Shown piece by piece: positions 24,828-35,663 of a DNA stretch of 64,000 bases. The position numbers and the translations under genes are program-made. Source of the DNA: Pseudochrobactrum sp. sp1633 (GTDB lineage: Bacteria; Pseudomonadota; Alphaproteobacteria; Rhizobiales; Rhizobiaceae). Below the pieces are notes generated by a model, which saw nothing but the letters and a program-made list of their open reading frames with translations, did not search any database and had not been told where the DNA came from. The stretch's first letter is position 1; each line of letters begins with the position of its first letter. The stretch is taken from the NCBI RefSeq assembly GCF_030376605.1, contig NZ_JARRAE010000001.1, forward strand, positions 186,001-250,000. The letters run 5' to 3'.

Positions 24828-26027
24828 ATGATGGACAGTATTGGTTTCGGTTATCGTGAACGTGCTCCTTATGCCTGCGATCCGGCGCAAACGCGCGGAC
24901 GCCTGGTGCATGAGACCGAGAGCCGAACACGCACGCCTTATCAGCGTGACCGTGACCGCATTATCCATTCTACCGCTTTCCGACGATTAAAGCACAAAAC
25001 ACAAGTGTTTATCGCGCATGAAGGCGATCATTACCGCACAAGGCTGACCCATACGATTGAGGTGGCGCAGATTGCCCGTGCTTTAGCGCGCGCGCTGCGG
25101 CTGGATGAAGATCTGGCGGAAGCCGTGGCGCTGGTGCATGATTTCGGCCATACGCCGTTCGGTCATACGGGCGAAGATGCGCTGAATGAGAAAATGGCGG
25201 ACTATGGCGGATTTGATCATAATGCGCAGTCCTTGCGTATCGTGACGCTGCTTGAAAAACGCTATGCGGAATTCGACGGCCTCAATCTGTCATGGGAAAC
25301 GCTGGAGGGGCTGGTCAAACATAACGGCCCGCTGTCAGGCCCTTATTCAGACGGTGAACCGGTGCCGGGTTCCATCCTCAAATATAATGAGCGTTTTGAT
25401 CTGGAGCTGTCAGGCTTTGCGAGTCTTGAGGCGCAATGCGCGGCTATTGCCGATGATATTGCCTATAATGCCCATGATATTGATGATGGTCTGCGTTCGG
25501 GTCTGCTTACCCTTGAGCAACTGGAAGAAGTGCCGTTGACACGCGATATTCTGCAGGAAGTGCAGCGCCTTTATCCGAAGCTTGATCCGGTGCGCCGCGG
25601 CCATGAGCTGATGCGCAGACAGATCACGCGTATGGTGGAAGATGTGATTTCCCATGCACAGGAGCAGATCAAAAAGTTTGATCCACAAACTGTGAATGAT
25701 GTGCGTGCGGCCAGTGAGATGATGGTCGGATTCTCGCCGGAAATGGCTGTTGCCGAGAAAACCCTCAAGAAGTTTCTCTACCAAAATCTCTATTTCAATG
25801 CGCAGGTCGTGCCGATCCGCAAAAATGCGGAGCAGGTCGTGAAAGACCTGTTTGATGCCTATATGCGGGCGCCGGATGCCATGCCTGCCGACTGGCGGGC
25901 AGGGATTGCCGGTAACGAAACTTCGGCCTTTGCGCGTCAGATTGCGGATTTTCTAGCGGGCATGACGGATAATTATGCCGTGCGTGAACACCGACGATTG
26001 TTTGACCATACGCCCGACTTGGCTTAA
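24828..26027 (+). CDS. dgt: dGTP triphosphohydrolase-like protein (HD domain)
   Basis: A 399-residue HD-domain dNTP triphosphohydrolase of the short (type 2) group. Metal ligands: His75 in [10 protein letters not shown], His104-Asp105 in [13 protein letters not shown], and a later Asp in [13 protein letters not shown]. It removes triphosphate from dGTP and other dNTPs. Two ATGs are adjacent; ACAGGAAAA favours the first. It heads the run dgt-argS-SPOR-nagZ-scpAB that is kept across Hyphomicrobiales. Confidence 0.93.
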   Translation: MMDSIGFGYRERAPYACDPAQTRGRLVHETESRTRTPYQRDRDRIIHSTAFRRLKHKTQVFIAHEGDHYRTRLTHTIEVAQIARALARALRLDEDLAEAVALVHDFGHTPFGHTGEDALNEKMADYGGFDHNAQSLRIVTLLEKRYAEFDGLNLSWETLEGLVKHNGPLSGPYSDGEPVPGSILKYNERFDLELSGFASLEAQCAAIADDIAYNAHDIDDGLRSGLLTLEQLEEVPLTRDILQEVQRLYPKLDPVRRGHELMRRQITRMVEDVISHAQEQIKKFDPQTVNDVRAASEMMVGFSPEMAVAEKTLKKFLYQNLYFNAQVVPIRKNAEQVVKDLFDAYMRAPDAMPADWRAGIAGNETSAFARQIADFLAGMTDNYAVREHRRLFDHTPDLA

Positions 26028-26157
26028 ACGGGCTGCAAAACTGCCATTAATGACTGTGCGATTTGCGAAGTGAAATGCTTCAGAATTGTACGACGTTCAA
26101 TTGATTGAATGTGAATTGCGGCTGGTTTCCGCTTTTTATGTTCCGACAGGACAGATT

Positions 26158-27915
26158 ATGAATATCTTTGCTGATTTCGATGTTAAAATTAAAAAGACAC
26201 TGCAAGATCTTGGTTTAAAAGACAAAGACGGTGGCGAGCTGGATGTGTCCCGTGTTGGTGTTGAGCCGCCGCGCGATGCAACGCATGGTGATATTTCCAC
26301 CAATGCGGCTATGGTGCTCTCTAAGGCAGTTGGCGCTAATCCGCGTGAACTGGCGGCAAAAATTGCCGAAGCGCTGAAGGGCGATGCTGATGTCGCCTCT
26401 GTTGATGTGGCAGGCCCGGGCTTTATCAATCTGCGTCTGAATGATGATTACTGGCAGCGTCAGCTTGGCGTGATGCTGGCAACAGGCACCGATTACGGTC
26501 GTTCAAAAATGGGCGGTGAGCGTAAGGTCAATGTGGAATATGTTTCCGCAAACCCGACCGGCCCGATGCATGTCGGCCATTGCCGTGGCGCGGTTGTCGG
26601 CGATGTGCTGGCGAACCTGCTCAAATTTGCCGGTTATGATGTGACCAAAGAATATTACATCAATGATGCCGGTGCGCAGATTGATGTTGTGGCCAAATCC
26701 GTGATGCTGCGCTACCGCGAAGCATTGGGTGAAGATATTGGTGAAATTCCGGCCGGTCTGTATCCGGGCGATTATTTGGTTCCGCTTGGTCAGGCTCTGG
26801 CCAAGGAATTCGGCAATGCACTTCTGGAAAAGCCGGAAGACGAAGTGCAGCCACTGGTAAAAGACCGCGCGATCGATGCGATGATGGCGCTGATCCGTGA
26901 TGATTTGGCCTCGCTCAACGTGCATCATGATCTGTTTTTCTCAGAGCGCAGCCTGCATGCTGACCATGCGAAGCTGATCCGCACCGCGATCAACGATCTG
27001 ACGCTGAAAGGCCATGTCTATAAAGGCAAACTGCCGCCGCCAAAAGGCCAGCTGCCGGACGATTGGGAAGACCGTGAGCAGACATTGCTGCGCTCGACCG
27101 AAGTCGGCGATGACATGGATCGCGCGCTGGTGAAATCCGACGGTAGCTTTACATATTTTGCCGCTGACGTGGCTTACTTCAAAAACAAGTTTGACCGTGG
27201 CTTTGAGGAAATGATCTATGTCCTCGGCGCGGATCATGGCGGCTATATCAAGCGTTTGGAAGCGGTGGCTAAGGCTGTTGCTGAGGGCAAGGCCGAGCTG
27301 ACAGTGCTGATCTGCCAGATGGTCAAACTGTTCCGTGATGGCGAGCCGGTACGTATGTCCAAGCGTTCAGGCCAGTTCATTACGCTGCGTGACGTGGTGG
27401 ATGAAGTTGGTTCCGATGCTGTGCGCTTCATGATGCTTTACCGCAAGAATGATGCGTCGCTGGATTTCGACTTTGCCAAGGTCACTGAGCAGTCCAAGGA
27501 TAATCCGGTATTCTACGTGCAATATGCATCCGCACGTACGAATTCTGTTTTCCGTCAGGCGAGAGAACAGCTTGGTCTGGAAAAGTTTGAGCGTGAAGAA
27601 CTGGCGAAGCATCTGGCACTGCTCACCGATGAGAGTGAAGTGGCGCTGGTACGTAAGCTTGCTGAATATCCGCGTCTGATTGAGACTGCGGCCATTCATC
27701 AGGAGCCGCACAGGCTCGCATTTTACCTCTATGACCTCGCCAGCGCGTTCCATTCGCAGTGGAATCGTGGCTCAGAGAACCCGGACTTACGTTTTATTAA
27801 GGTTAACGATACAAACTTGTCACTTGCCAGGTTAGGGCTGGTGCAGGTTGTTTCTGATGTCTTGGTGTCCGGATTGTCGATTATCGGCGCGGATGCTCCG
27901 ACAGAAATGCGCTGA
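26158..27915 (+). CDS. argS: Arginyl-tRNA synthetase
   Basis: A 585-residue class I aminoacyl-tRNA synthetase. The ArgRS N-terminal domain (about 1-100) precedes the HIGH-type motif [14 protein letters not shown], and the KMSKS position reads [10 protein letters not shown]. The DALR anticodon domain fills the C-terminus. The frame opens at 26086, but [13 protein letters not shown] is the usual beginning, so I chose the ATG at 26158. It lies between dgt and the SPOR gene and ends at its own terminator. Confidence 0.97.
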   Translation: MNIFADFDVKIKKTLQDLGLKDKDGGELDVSRVGVEPPRDATHGDISTNAAMVLSKAVGANPRELAAKIAEALKGDADVASVDVAGPGFINLRLNDDYWQRQLGVMLATGTDYGRSKMGGERKVNVEYVSANPTGPMHVGHCRGAVVGDVLANLLKFAGYDVTKEYYINDAGAQIDVVAKSVMLRYREALGEDIGEIPAGLYPGDYLVPLGQALAKEFGNALLEKPEDEVQPLVKDRAIDAMMALIRDDLASLNVHHDLFFSERSLHADHAKLIRTAINDLTLKGHVYKGKLPPPKGQLPDDWEDREQTLLRSTEVGDDMDRALVKSDGSFTYFAADVAYFKNKFDRGFEEMIYVLGADHGGYIKRLEAVAKAVAEGKAELTVLICQMVKLFRDGEPVRMSKRSGQFITLRDVVDEVGSDAVRFMMLYRKNDASLDFDFAKVTEQSKDNPVFYVQYASARTNSVFRQAREQLGLEKFEREELAKHLALLTDESEVALVRKLAEYPRLIETAAIHQEPHRLAFYLYDLASAFHSQWNRGSENPDLRFIKVNDTNLSLARLGLVQVVSDVLVSGLSIIGADAPTEMR

Positions 27916-27965
27916 ATAAGGTGAGGGCGGTTTAAGATATCCGCCCCGACCTTTCAGGGAAAGAC

Positions 27966-28006
27966 CGGCACGAAAGGCGCATTTGCTGCGTTTTCGTGCC
28001 GTTTTT
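27966..28006 (+). terminator. Terminator of argS
   Basis: Stem CGGCACGAAA / TTTCGTGCCG with further inner pairing and a TTTTT tract, 50 bases past the argS stop. Confidence 0.85.
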
Positions 28007-28105
28007 GCAGGAAACTACTGTCAAGTTTTGCCCACATTGCCTTGCTATATTAGCAATGATCAGGGAGACGTCGGCGGGCGCTCCAGTTGAAATTAGGAAA
28101 ACGCC

Positions 28106-31100
28106 ATGACTGACAGTAGCGTGACGAGCCGCAATCAGAATCACAGTGATATTCGCGACGAATCGGCGCGGGATAATGATCCGCTGTTTGAATTGTCGCG
28201 CATTTTTGGCTTTGACGAACGTGCAGACCAAAATAATTTACAAGAACCGCAGGCTGAACCGGATTTATCTTCTGAGATCAGTCTTGAGCGGGAATTGATG
28301 GCAGATTTTGACGCTGAGTTCGCGGCGGAATTTTCTGTTGAGCCGGAACATAGTGACGATGCTTATCAGGCTTTGCAGGATGAGGTTCAGAGCCCTGTTC
28401 GTCAGGCTGCTAACGAGAGCCGCTATTCACAGCAACCTGTTGAGCCGCGCTTCACAGGCTATGCGCCGTTGCAGCGTGCCTATGCTGAGCCTGAATCTCC
28501 GGCAGAGCAGGTGGCAGAGCCGCAGGCAGCGTTCGCGCAGGAAATGCCGCAATATTATGCGGAAGCTCCAGACTACACCGTAGCACCGGAAGCGGCAGAG
28601 CAAACTCACGACGCTTATTATGCAGCTTATTCAGACTTGCCGCAGGACGCTGCATTTTCTGAACCGCTGCAGGCTGCAAATGAGGATTATTTCTCTTCGC
28701 TGGAAAGTGAACTGAACCAGAATTTTGCGGCAGATCCTGCTCCGCAGGAGCCTGCTGTTGTTTATCACAATGCAGCGGATAGCGAATATGATCTGTCCCG
28801 TCAGAGCAATGATGCTTACGCTGAGCCTGCCGGATTGAATACGGATGATTTTGATTTCTCCGATATTGGCCGTGAGCCGAATCAGGAATTTGTTGCGCAG
28901 ACCTATGATAATGTGTTTGCCGAAAGCGAAAAATACAGCCCTGTAAGTCATGTTCAGCCACAGGCGGATATCAGCCTTGAAGACGAATTGGCTTTCCTGC
29001 TGCATGATGAAGCGCCTGTTGAGGCACCAGTTCAGCCATCAGCCTATTCCTATGAAGAGCCTGCATATACTGCTGCGCCTGCGGTTTATGATGAACCCGC
29101 AGTTTCGCAAACAGATTTTGCACCATTGTTTGATGCTCCGGCATCAGAAATAGCGCCAGCTGTTGCCGATTTTGACGGGCAGGAGCAGGTGTCGCACGAT
29201 GTTTATGCAGCAGCAGATCAGGCTCATGATTATTCACAGGCCGCGCCTGTAGCTGATTATGACCAGATTGATGATGAGTTTTTTGCCGCGCCTGATCTGA
29301 CCCATTTGCCGAACCGCACTGCTGTGGCGCATTCAAACTGGGAAGAAGACAATACGGATAATGCGGATGATGCAGCTTCCGGAAATTCATTTGCAGATTT
29401 GTTCGGCGCTAAATCACAGCCTGATTTCACAAATGAAACAGAGGCAGCATCAGACTATCAGCCGGAGGTCGCCGCTTCCTATGAAGATGAACTGCAGACT
29501 GAAAGCTTCGGTTTCGGTGATGATTTTTATAAGGCTGAGGAAAGCTATGTTGCAGAAGAGCAGGTTTTAACTCCTGAGCCTGCCGCTCCTTTGGCACATA
29601 ATGCTGTGCGTGGTTATTCATCTTATACTTTTGGTGCAGCCACACCGGCCGCTGCGTCTGCTGACCATGTGGTGAGCAGTTATGCAGATGTTGTGACAGA
29701 TGCCGTAACTCCGGCAAGCTACAATGTTGCGCCTGTAAATGAAGCTGAATCTACTGCTGTTTCAGATAATTTCTTCAGTAATGATGACTTTGATTTCTCC
29801 TTTGATGAAGATGTGCAGCCATCAGATGATTTTGCTGCGGTTGAAGAAGAACTGTCGTTTGAACTGCCTGAAGAGCCGGAACTACCAGAGCTGCCAGCTT
29901 ATGAGCCTGTTCAGAGTTTTGCTCCGAAATCCTTCGTGCCGGCTCCGGAAATTGAATCCGTCACCGTTTCAGAAAACAAGGTTGAGCAGACACAGGCGCT
30001 TGATTTGCCTGATGTCAGCTATGGTGATGACGTTAAAGCAACGGGGCTGAACAGTCTTGAATCAGAATTTGCTGAAATTTTCAGCACGATCAGCGTGAGT
30101 GAAGCTGCACCGGATTCAACCAGTGAAGCTGACAAGGCGTTTGAAAATATTCTGCAGGACAATTTTGCCGATTATCACGCTCCGTCCAAAGCAGAGCCTG
30201 AAGCTGCTTATACCGGATTTGGTATGGCAGCAGGCGCTGCTGCCGGTCTTGCTGCAGCTGCTGTCGCAGGAGCCGCAACGCGCAGTTCTGCAACGCAAAC
30301 CCGCACAGATGCGGCAGGCAATGCCAGTCAGGATGATTATTACAATCATTGGGCTGCGCAAGGTGCGCAGACGAATGATTTTGACACCTATAATCTGTCC
30401 GACAATTTTGCCCGTGATGAAGCAGAGTTCGAAAATACCCGCCCGCGTGAAGAAAACCCGCTGCGCAAGCCTGCGCTTTGGGCATCGGTTGCAGTTGCTG
30501 CTCTGATTGTTCTGGGTGGTGGTTATTACCTGCTGAAATCCGGCGGTGTTGTTGGTGGTGAGCCTGCAATCTTACGCGCAGACAGCCAGCCGGTTAAAAT
30601 GCAGCCGGAAAATCCGGGTGGCGCCGTTGTGCCTAATCAGGACAAGGCTGTCTATGATCAGGTTTCCGGTACCAAGCCTGCCAGCCCTGAGCAGAAGACA
30701 CTGATCAACACGGGAGAAGAGCCGGTTGATGTTGGTCTTTTGGCCGGACAGGATGCCGAAGAAGACCGTTTGTTGTCTGAAGAGCAAAATGTAACAGCCA
30801 CGCCGCCTGCTGCGGTCAATAATGCAGCTCAGAGCGGTGAACGTGAACTGGTAACGCCGCGCACTGTGCGGACAATGGTCGTGCGGGCTGATGGTACAAT
30901 CGTACCGGGTGAAGCTCCGGCTGCCACTACGCCTGCAAATAATAACGCAGCAGTAACTGATACCGGGCTCGATGAGGCTTCCCGCTTGATCAGCCAGAGT
31001 GCGGTTCCTGAGCGTTTGGGCGCTGATGCACCGGCACCTTCTGCGCAAAGTGCAGCAGCACCGCGTGTGGTGCAGACACAGAGCTTTACCGCATCCGGTG

Positions 31101-31525
31101 AGCAGGTGAAGCCGCGTGAAGTTACAGCGGCACCTGTGGTTCCGTCACGTCCTGCGGAACAGCCGGTTAATGTTGTCGGTAATGTGGAACGTCCGGCTCA
31201 GAATCAGGCCCAGAATCAGGCACAGCAACAGGTTGCCAGTGCGGTTGCGCCTGCAGCCAATGTTTCGGCCAATGTTCCGGCAGGTACGTGGTTTATTCAG
31301 GTTGCCTCCCAGCCGAGTGCAGAACTGGCACAAAAGAACTATGCCAATCTGAGTTCGCGCTACGGCAATATTATCGGTGGTCGTGGTGTTGATATCAAAA
31401 AGGCAGATATTGCGGGTAAGGGAACCTATTACCGTGTTCGTATTCCGGGCGGCACCAAGGCTGAAGCTGCAGCGCTCTGCGAGCGTCTGAAATCAGCCGG
31501 TGGCAGCTGCTTCCCGACACTCTGA
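28106..31525 (+). CDS. Giant SPOR-domain membrane protein
   Basis: A 1139-residue protein. Residues 1 to about 785 are low-complexity, acidic and rich in Ala, Glu, Pro, Asp and Tyr, so probably disordered. A Gly/Ala-rich hydrophobic stretch lies at about 704-728 (GMAAGAAAGLAAAAVAGAA), and a clear transmembrane helix at about 790-811 (ALWASVAVAALIVLGGGYYL). After a Pro/Gln-rich periplasmic linker comes a SPOR domain (about 1060-1139) of the kind that binds denuded glycan strands at division sites. N-in topology puts the huge acidic part in the cytoplasm. A SPOR gene at this place next to argS and nagZ is usual in relatives. AGGAAAACGCC precedes the ATG. Confidence 0.88.
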   Translation: MTDSSVTSRNQNHSDIRDESARDNDPLFELSRIFGFDERADQNNLQEPQAEPDLSSEISLERELMADFDAEFAAEFSVEPEHSDDAYQALQDEVQSPVRQAANESRYSQQPVEPRFTGYAPLQRAYAEPESPAEQVAEPQAAFAQEMPQYYAEAPDYTVAPEAAEQTHDAYYAAYSDLPQDAAFSEPLQAANEDYFSSLESELNQNFAADPAPQEPAVVYHNAADSEYDLSRQSNDAYAEPAGLNTDDFDFSDIGREPNQEFVAQTYDNVFAESEKYSPVSHVQPQADISLEDELAFLLHDEAPVEAPVQPSAYSYEEPAYTAAPAVYDEPAVSQTDFAPLFDAPASEIAPAVADFDGQEQVSHDVYAAADQAHDYSQAAPVADYDQIDDEFFAAPDLTHLPNRTAVAHSNWEEDNTDNADDAASGNSFADLFGAKSQPDFTNETEAASDYQPEVAASYEDELQTESFGFGDDFYKAEESYVAEEQVLTPEPAAPLAHNAVRGYSSYTFGAATPAAASADHVVSSYADVVTDAVTPASYNVAPVNEAESTAVSDNFFSNDDFDFSFDEDVQPSDDFAAVEEELSFELPEEPELPELPAYEPVQSFAPKSFVPAPEIESVTVSENKVEQTQALDLPDVSYGDDVKATGLNSLESEFAEIFSTISVSEAAPDSTSEADKAFENILQDNFADYHAPSKAEPEAAYTGFGMAAGAAAGLAAAAVAGAATRSSATQTRTDAAGNASQDDYYNHWAAQGAQTNDFDTYNLSDNFARDEAEFENTRPREENPLRKPALWASVAVAALIVLGGGYYLLKSGGVVGGEPAILRADSQPVKMQPENPGGAVVPNQDKAVYDQVSGTKPASPEQKTLINTGEEPVDVGLLAGQDAEEDRLLSEEQNVTATPPAAVNNAAQSGERELVTPRTVRTMVVRADGTIVPGEAPAATTPANNNAAVTDTGLDEASRLISQSAVPERLGADAPAPSAQSAAAPRVVQTQSFTASGEQVKPREVTAAPVVPSRPAEQPVNVVGNVERPAQNQAQNQAQQQVASAVAPAANVSANVPAGTWFIQVASQPSAELAQKNYANLSSRYGNIIGGRGVDIKKADIAGKGTYYRVRIPGGTKAEAAALCERLKSAGGSCFPTL

Positions 31526-31549
31526 TCTGATAAAATGTGAGTAATGATG

Positions 31550-31589
31550 AAATGCGCTGTGTATGTTCAAAATACGCAGCGCATTTTCT
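31550..31589 (+). terminator. Terminator after the SPOR gene
   Basis: Stem AAATGCGCTG / CAGCGCATTT with inner GTA/TAC pairing and TCTCTTT after it, 25 bases past the stop. Confidence 0.75.
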
Positions 31590-31697
31590 CTTTATGGGTT
31601 ATGCAGATAGCAGTATTTGATTTGTCACATTATCGCAGATGTTGAATGAAGCCATTGACCTGCGAAATGCCTTAGGAAGGCGAGGAGCATTGCCGCA

Positions 31698-32723
31698 ATG
31701 ACATTTAAAGCCATGATTACAGGTTTTGCCGGAACCATGCTGACCGAAGCGGAACAGGAATTGTTCCGTCGTGTTCGCCCGTGGGGCTTTATCCTGTTTG
31801 CGCGCAATGTTGAAAGTGTGGAACAGCTGCGGGCGCTGACAAAGCAGATACGCGAAGTGACCGGCCGTGATGAAACACTGATCTTCATTGATCAGGAGGG
31901 CGGCCGTGTTCAGCGTCTGCGCCCGCCATTGGTGCCAAATTATCCGTCTGCCTCACAGATTGGCGCGCTCTATAATCAGGATGAAGATAAAGGTACACGC
32001 GCCGCATGGCTGCTTGGCCGCCTTCATGCTTTTGACCTGATGAGCGTAGGTATTAATGCCAACTGTCTGCCGGTGCTGGATGTGCCTGTTGAAGGTGCGC
32101 ATGATGTTATCGGCTCCAGAGCCTATTCCAGTGATCCAGAAATTGTTGCCGTGCTTGGCAATGCTGTGGCTGAAGGGCTGATGGCAGGCGGTGTATTGCC
32201 GGTGATGAAGCATATGCCGGGGCATGGCCGCGCTTTTGCCGACAGCCATAAAGAGCTGCCGAGCGTTGATGCACCGTTGAGTGAACTATGCGCCCGTGAT
32301 TTTGTACCGTTCTGCCAGATGGATGATCTGCCGGCCGCAATGACTGCGCATATTGTTTATAAGGCGCTTGATCCGGAGCGTCCTGCAACTCTGTCGCCGG
32401 TGGTTATCAATTGTGTCATCCGTGATATGCTTGATTATGACGGCTTACTGATGAGCGATGATATTTCCATGAAGGCTCTGTCCGGCAATCTGGATGACAT
32501 TGCCCGTGATATTATTGAGGCCGGTTGTGATGTTGTGTTGCATTGCAGCGGTGTACTTGAAGAAACCATTGCGGTTGCCGCAGCTATTCCTGATCTGAAA
32601 GATGAAAGCCTGCGCCGGGCGGAACTGGCAGAAGTCTATGCAGGAGAAGCTGATTTGAGCCATGAATCAGCAATCCGTGCGGAGTTTGAGGTGCTGTTTC
32701 CTTCGGAAAGCGCGATTGCCTAA
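31698..32723 (+). CDS. nagZ: Beta-N-acetylhexosaminidase (peptidoglycan recycling)
   Basis: A 341-residue glycoside hydrolase family 3 enzyme that removes N-acetylglucosamine from muropeptide breakdown products in the cytoplasm. The family loop KHMPGHGRAFADSHKELP carries the catalytic His-Asp pair, and DDISMKAL holds the nucleophile Asp. IDQEGGRVQRLRPP is the substrate Arg segment. Length is normal. It lies between the SPOR gene and scpA, 32 bases before the latter. Confidence 0.95.
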   Translation: MTFKAMITGFAGTMLTEAEQELFRRVRPWGFILFARNVESVEQLRALTKQIREVTGRDETLIFIDQEGGRVQRLRPPLVPNYPSASQIGALYNQDEDKGTRAAWLLGRLHAFDLMSVGINANCLPVLDVPVEGAHDVIGSRAYSSDPEIVAVLGNAVAEGLMAGGVLPVMKHMPGHGRAFADSHKELPSVDAPLSELCARDFVPFCQMDDLPAAMTAHIVYKALDPERPATLSPVVINCVIRDMLDYDGLLMSDDISMKALSGNLDDIARDIIEAGCDVVLHCSGVLEETIAVAAAIPDLKDESLRRAELAEVYAGEADLSHESAIRAEFEVLFPSESAIA

Positions 32724-32755
32724 AACTTTAATCAAACGACTGGCAGGCGTAATTG

Positions 32756-33658
32756 ATGGCTAAGGATGCTGATAAGGCTGACAATACACAGACACCAAAG
32801 GCCGATGTGCCGATGGATGATCTGTGGCAGTCTGAAACGGCGCTGATCATCCCGCCGGAGAGTGCTGAAGATCTGACCCTGCATGTGGATGTGCAGGGTT
32901 TTGAAGGGCCGATGGATTTGCTGCTGCATCTGGCACGCAATCAGAAGGTTGATCTGACGCAGATTTCCGTGCTGGCGCTTGCCGAGCAATATTTGAAATT
33001 CATTGAGCTGGCGCGTGACCGCAAACTGGAACTGGCAGCTGACTATCTGGTGATGGCGGCATGGCTGGCCTATCTCAAATCCCGCCTGCTGATCCCCAAG
33101 GTCAAAGATGAGGATGGCGAAACCGGTGAACAGCTGGCTTCCGTTTTACAATTCCGGCTCAAACGGCTTGAGGCTATGCGCGATGCGGCAGGCAAGCTGG
33201 TCAATCGTGACCGGTTGGGGCGCGATGTGTTTGCGCGGGGGATGCCGGAAACTGTGCTGGTGGAAAAGACCAGTCTTTATAGCGCATCGCTTTACGATCT
33301 TCTCAATGCTTACGCCTCGCAACGCCAGAGACAGGCGATATCTCATGTGCAGATTGCCAAGCGCACAGTCTGGTCGCTAAAAGAGGCGCGGGTACTTCTC
33401 GTGCGCATGGTCGGAGACTTGCAGGACTGGATGGCGCTCGACGCATTTTTGCTGGATTATATTGCGCGGCCGGAAGATCGTGCCAGTGCAATCGCCAGTT
33501 CTTTTGCCGCCAGTCTGGAGCTGGTGCGTGAAGGGCGGATGGAGCTGCGCCAGAATGAAGCCTTCGCGCCACTCTTTATGCGTGCCGCCGAGCGTAAGCC
33601 GCTGAGCAGTGTATCAGGTGATCTGAGCGCAGATCATGAAAACAAGGATGAAGCGTGA
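32756..33658 (+). CDS. scpA: Segregation and condensation protein A
   Basis: A 300-residue kleisin subunit of the Smc-ScpAB condensin, which compacts and separates chromosomes. The Smc-binding N-terminal part is FEGPMDLLLHLARNQKVDLTQI and the YLVMAAWLAYLKSRLLIP helix follows; both descriptions name segment ends of the conserved region at about residues 40-110. A TTG at 32753 is in frame, but the ATG at 32756 fits better with AGGCG. It overlaps scpB by four bases (GTGA). Confidence 0.94.
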   Translation: MAKDADKADNTQTPKADVPMDDLWQSETALIIPPESAEDLTLHVDVQGFEGPMDLLLHLARNQKVDLTQISVLALAEQYLKFIELARDRKLELAADYLVMAAWLAYLKSRLLIPKVKDEDGETGEQLASVLQFRLKRLEAMRDAAGKLVNRDRLGRDVFARGMPETVLVEKTSLYSASLYDLLNAYASQRQRQAISHVQIAKRTVWSLKEARVLLVRMVGDLQDWMALDAFLLDYIARPEDRASAIASSFAASLELVREGRMELRQNEAFAPLFMRAAERKPLSSVSGDLSADHENKDEA

Positions 33659-34404
33659 GCGAGACTGAGATTATAACCGCTTCTGAAACTGAAGCGCTGG
33701 CTGTAACGTCTGATAATGCAAATGTGTCCGCGCTGAGCCGCGAGGCGTTGGGTGATGTCGTGCGCATGGTGGAGGCGATTATTTTTGCTTCTTCTGAACC
33801 GGTGACGGAGAAAATGCTGCTGGAGCGTTTGCCGCTGGATGTTGATCTGCTGCCGGTGCTGAAAGTGTTGCAGGGCGAATATCGTCTGCGCGGTGTTAAT
33901 CTGATTAAAGCCGGCGACGGCTGGGCTTTCCGCACGGCTTCGGATTTAAGCTTTCTGATGAGCCGTGATCAAGTCAAACAGAAAAAGCTTTCCCGTGCTG
34001 CGCTCGAAGTTCTGGCGATTGTTGCCTATCATCAGCCGGTAACGCGTGCTGAGATGGAAGATATTCGCGGTGTGGAAACGTCGAAAGGCACATTGGATGT
34101 GCTGATGGAAACCGGCTGGGTGAAGTTGCGCGGCCGCAGACGTACACCGGGTCGTCCGGTGACCTATGGTACGACAGACAGTTTTCTGGACCATTTCGGA
34201 CTGCCGGAGATTCGCGACTTGCCGGGAATGGATGAGTTACGCGGGGCAGGGCTGCTATCTGCCCGTCTGCCGTCAAATTTCTCCGTGCCTGTGCCGAGTG
34301 TGCGGCCGGATGAGCTGCTGGCGGATGAAGACCCGCTGACGGCCGGTGATATCGAGGAACTTGGCTTGTTTATGCCGAAAGTGGAAAATGACGAAGACAG
34401 ATAA
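33655..34404 (+). CDS. scpB: Segregation and condensation protein B
   Basis: A 249-residue winged-helix partner of ScpA in the condensin complex. Conserved parts are the VRMVEAIIFASSEPVTEK opening helix, SRAALEVLAIVAYHQPVTRAEME and GRPVTYGTTDSFLDHFGL. The start is GTG within the scpA stop, so translation is coupled. The acidic C-terminal tail (about 215-249) is variable. tatA follows after about 280 bases. Confidence 0.94.
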   Translation: MSETEIITASETEALAVTSDNANVSALSREALGDVVRMVEAIIFASSEPVTEKMLLERLPLDVDLLPVLKVLQGEYRLRGVNLIKAGDGWAFRTASDLSFLMSRDQVKQKKLSRAALEVLAIVAYHQPVTRAEMEDIRGVETSKGTLDVLMETGWVKLRGRRRTPGRPVTYGTTDSFLDHFGLPEIRDLPGMDELRGAGLLSARLPSNFSVPVPSVRPDELLADEDPLTAGDIEELGLFMPKVENDEDR

Positions 34405-34687
34405 ACCGCTTTGATATGTGATGACCGGTTTTCCCGTAAAATGTCATAATTCTGTGGTTGTAAATCTTTAAGCAGCGGCGGTGTTGCGGCAGGCAGATGT
34501 GCCGGATCGGTGTCAGATAAATGTTTCATCGGATAATTGTTTTTTATTTTTGAAACTATGCTGTAGAACAAAGAGAAATTTCACCGGTTGTGTTTGAACA
34601 ATGCTGTGATTGCGCTTAAATAGAGACTGAATTTGGATAATCCTGCTCCGGTATTCATAATCCGAGAGAGCATTTAGGGGATATAAG

Positions 34688-34912
34688 ATGGGTAGTTTTT
34701 CGATCTGGCACTGGCTTATCGTACTCGCGGTTGTGCTGCTGCTGTTTGGTCGCGGTAAGATTCCGGAACTGATGGGCGATGTGGCCAAGGGCATCAAGAA
34801 TTTCAAGCAGGGCATGAATGAACCTGAAGAAACAGATGTTGCCTCTTCCAAGACCATTGATAATGAGACCGGCGAACAGGTCAAACCGACTAAAAAAACG
34901 ACAAAACTATAA
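34688..34912 (+). CDS. tatA: Twin-arginine translocase subunit TatA
   Basis: A 74-residue protein that forms the Tat pore. One N-terminal transmembrane helix (about 4-20, [18 protein letters not shown]), the hinge Phe-Gly, and an amphipathic helix ([20 protein letters not shown]) are followed by a polar tail. AGGGGATATAAG precedes the ATG. tatB begins 100 bases downstream and tatC overlaps tatB, so this is a standard tatABC operon. Confidence 0.96.
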   Translation: MGSFSIWHWLIVLAVVLLLFGRGKIPELMGDVAKGIKNFKQGMNEPEETDVASSKTIDNETGEQVKPTKKTTKL

Positions 34913-35012
34913 TCACGGGTAATCCTGCCGACCTGTGCCGCAGTTGTGCGGCACAAAGAGGCTCCTGCTGATTGGCAGGAGCAGGGCGGATATGTGGTGA
35001 AATGGAACGCCG

Positions 35013-35663
35013 ATGTTAGATATAGGCTGGTCGGAACTTCTGGTCATTGCGGTTGTTATGATCGTGGTTGTCGGCCCGAAGGATCTTCCGAAAATGTTGC
35101 GTGCTTTTGGCAAGGCAACCGGAAAGCTGCGTGCGACTGCGAGCGAGTTTCGCACGCATTTTGACGAAGCAATGCGTGAAGCAGAGCTGGACGAGGTCAA
35201 AAAGACAATTGACGGCGTAAAGCAATATGATCCGCGCAAGACTGTAACCGACATTTTTGAACCGGTGCGTAGTGCCGGTGATGATTTGCGTGCCAGCCTG
35301 AATAATTCATCTCCGAAACCGGAAGAAACGCCTGCCGTTCCTATGGATAGCCCCCTTGATCTTTCGGAAATGAAAGATGAAGAGGCAAAAGCTGCAGCTC
35401 CGGTTTCGCAACCTGCTGCAACGAAGCCTGCAGCTGCTGTTGCCGAACCCGTCACCGCAGAACCGGTGAAAAAAGCGGCGAAGCCAAGAGTGTCAAAATC
35501 TGTGGCTGATACCGCGGAAAAACCTGCTGTAAAGAAAACAACCGCGAAAAGCGATTCTGCGGTGAAATCTGCACCGGCAAAACCAACCGCAGCGAAAAAA
35601 GCTGCCGCGCCTCGTGCAAAAGCCGCAGCAAAAACGATAAAAAAGACAGGAACTGACCAGTGA
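35013..35663 (+). CDS. tatB: Twin-arginine translocase subunit TatB
   Basis: A 216-residue TatB with the N-terminal helix ending in VVVGPKDLP, the Gly-Pro hinge and Glu8 typical of TatB, then a long amphipathic helix. With TatC it binds twin-arginine signals. The C-terminal half (about 105-216) is a long Ala/Lys/Pro-rich low-complexity tail, common in Hyphomicrobiales. It overlaps tatC by four bases (GTGA). Confidence 0.95.
   Translation: MLDIGWSELLVIAVVMIVVVGPKDLPKMLRAFGKATGKLRATASEFRTHFDEAMREAELDEVKKTIDGVKQYDPRKTVTDIFEPVRSAGDDLRASLNNSSPKPEETPAVPMDSPLDLSEMKDEEAKAAAPVSQPAATKPAAAVAEPVTAEPVKKAAKPRVSKSVADTAEKPAVKKTTAKSDSAVKSAPAKPTAAKKAAAPRAKAAAKTIKKTGTDQ

Noticed and set aside
26027-26100. Third copy of the palindromic repeat after dgt
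   Set aside because: Only GGCTGCAAAA and short pieces resemble copies A and B; the palindromic centre is missing.
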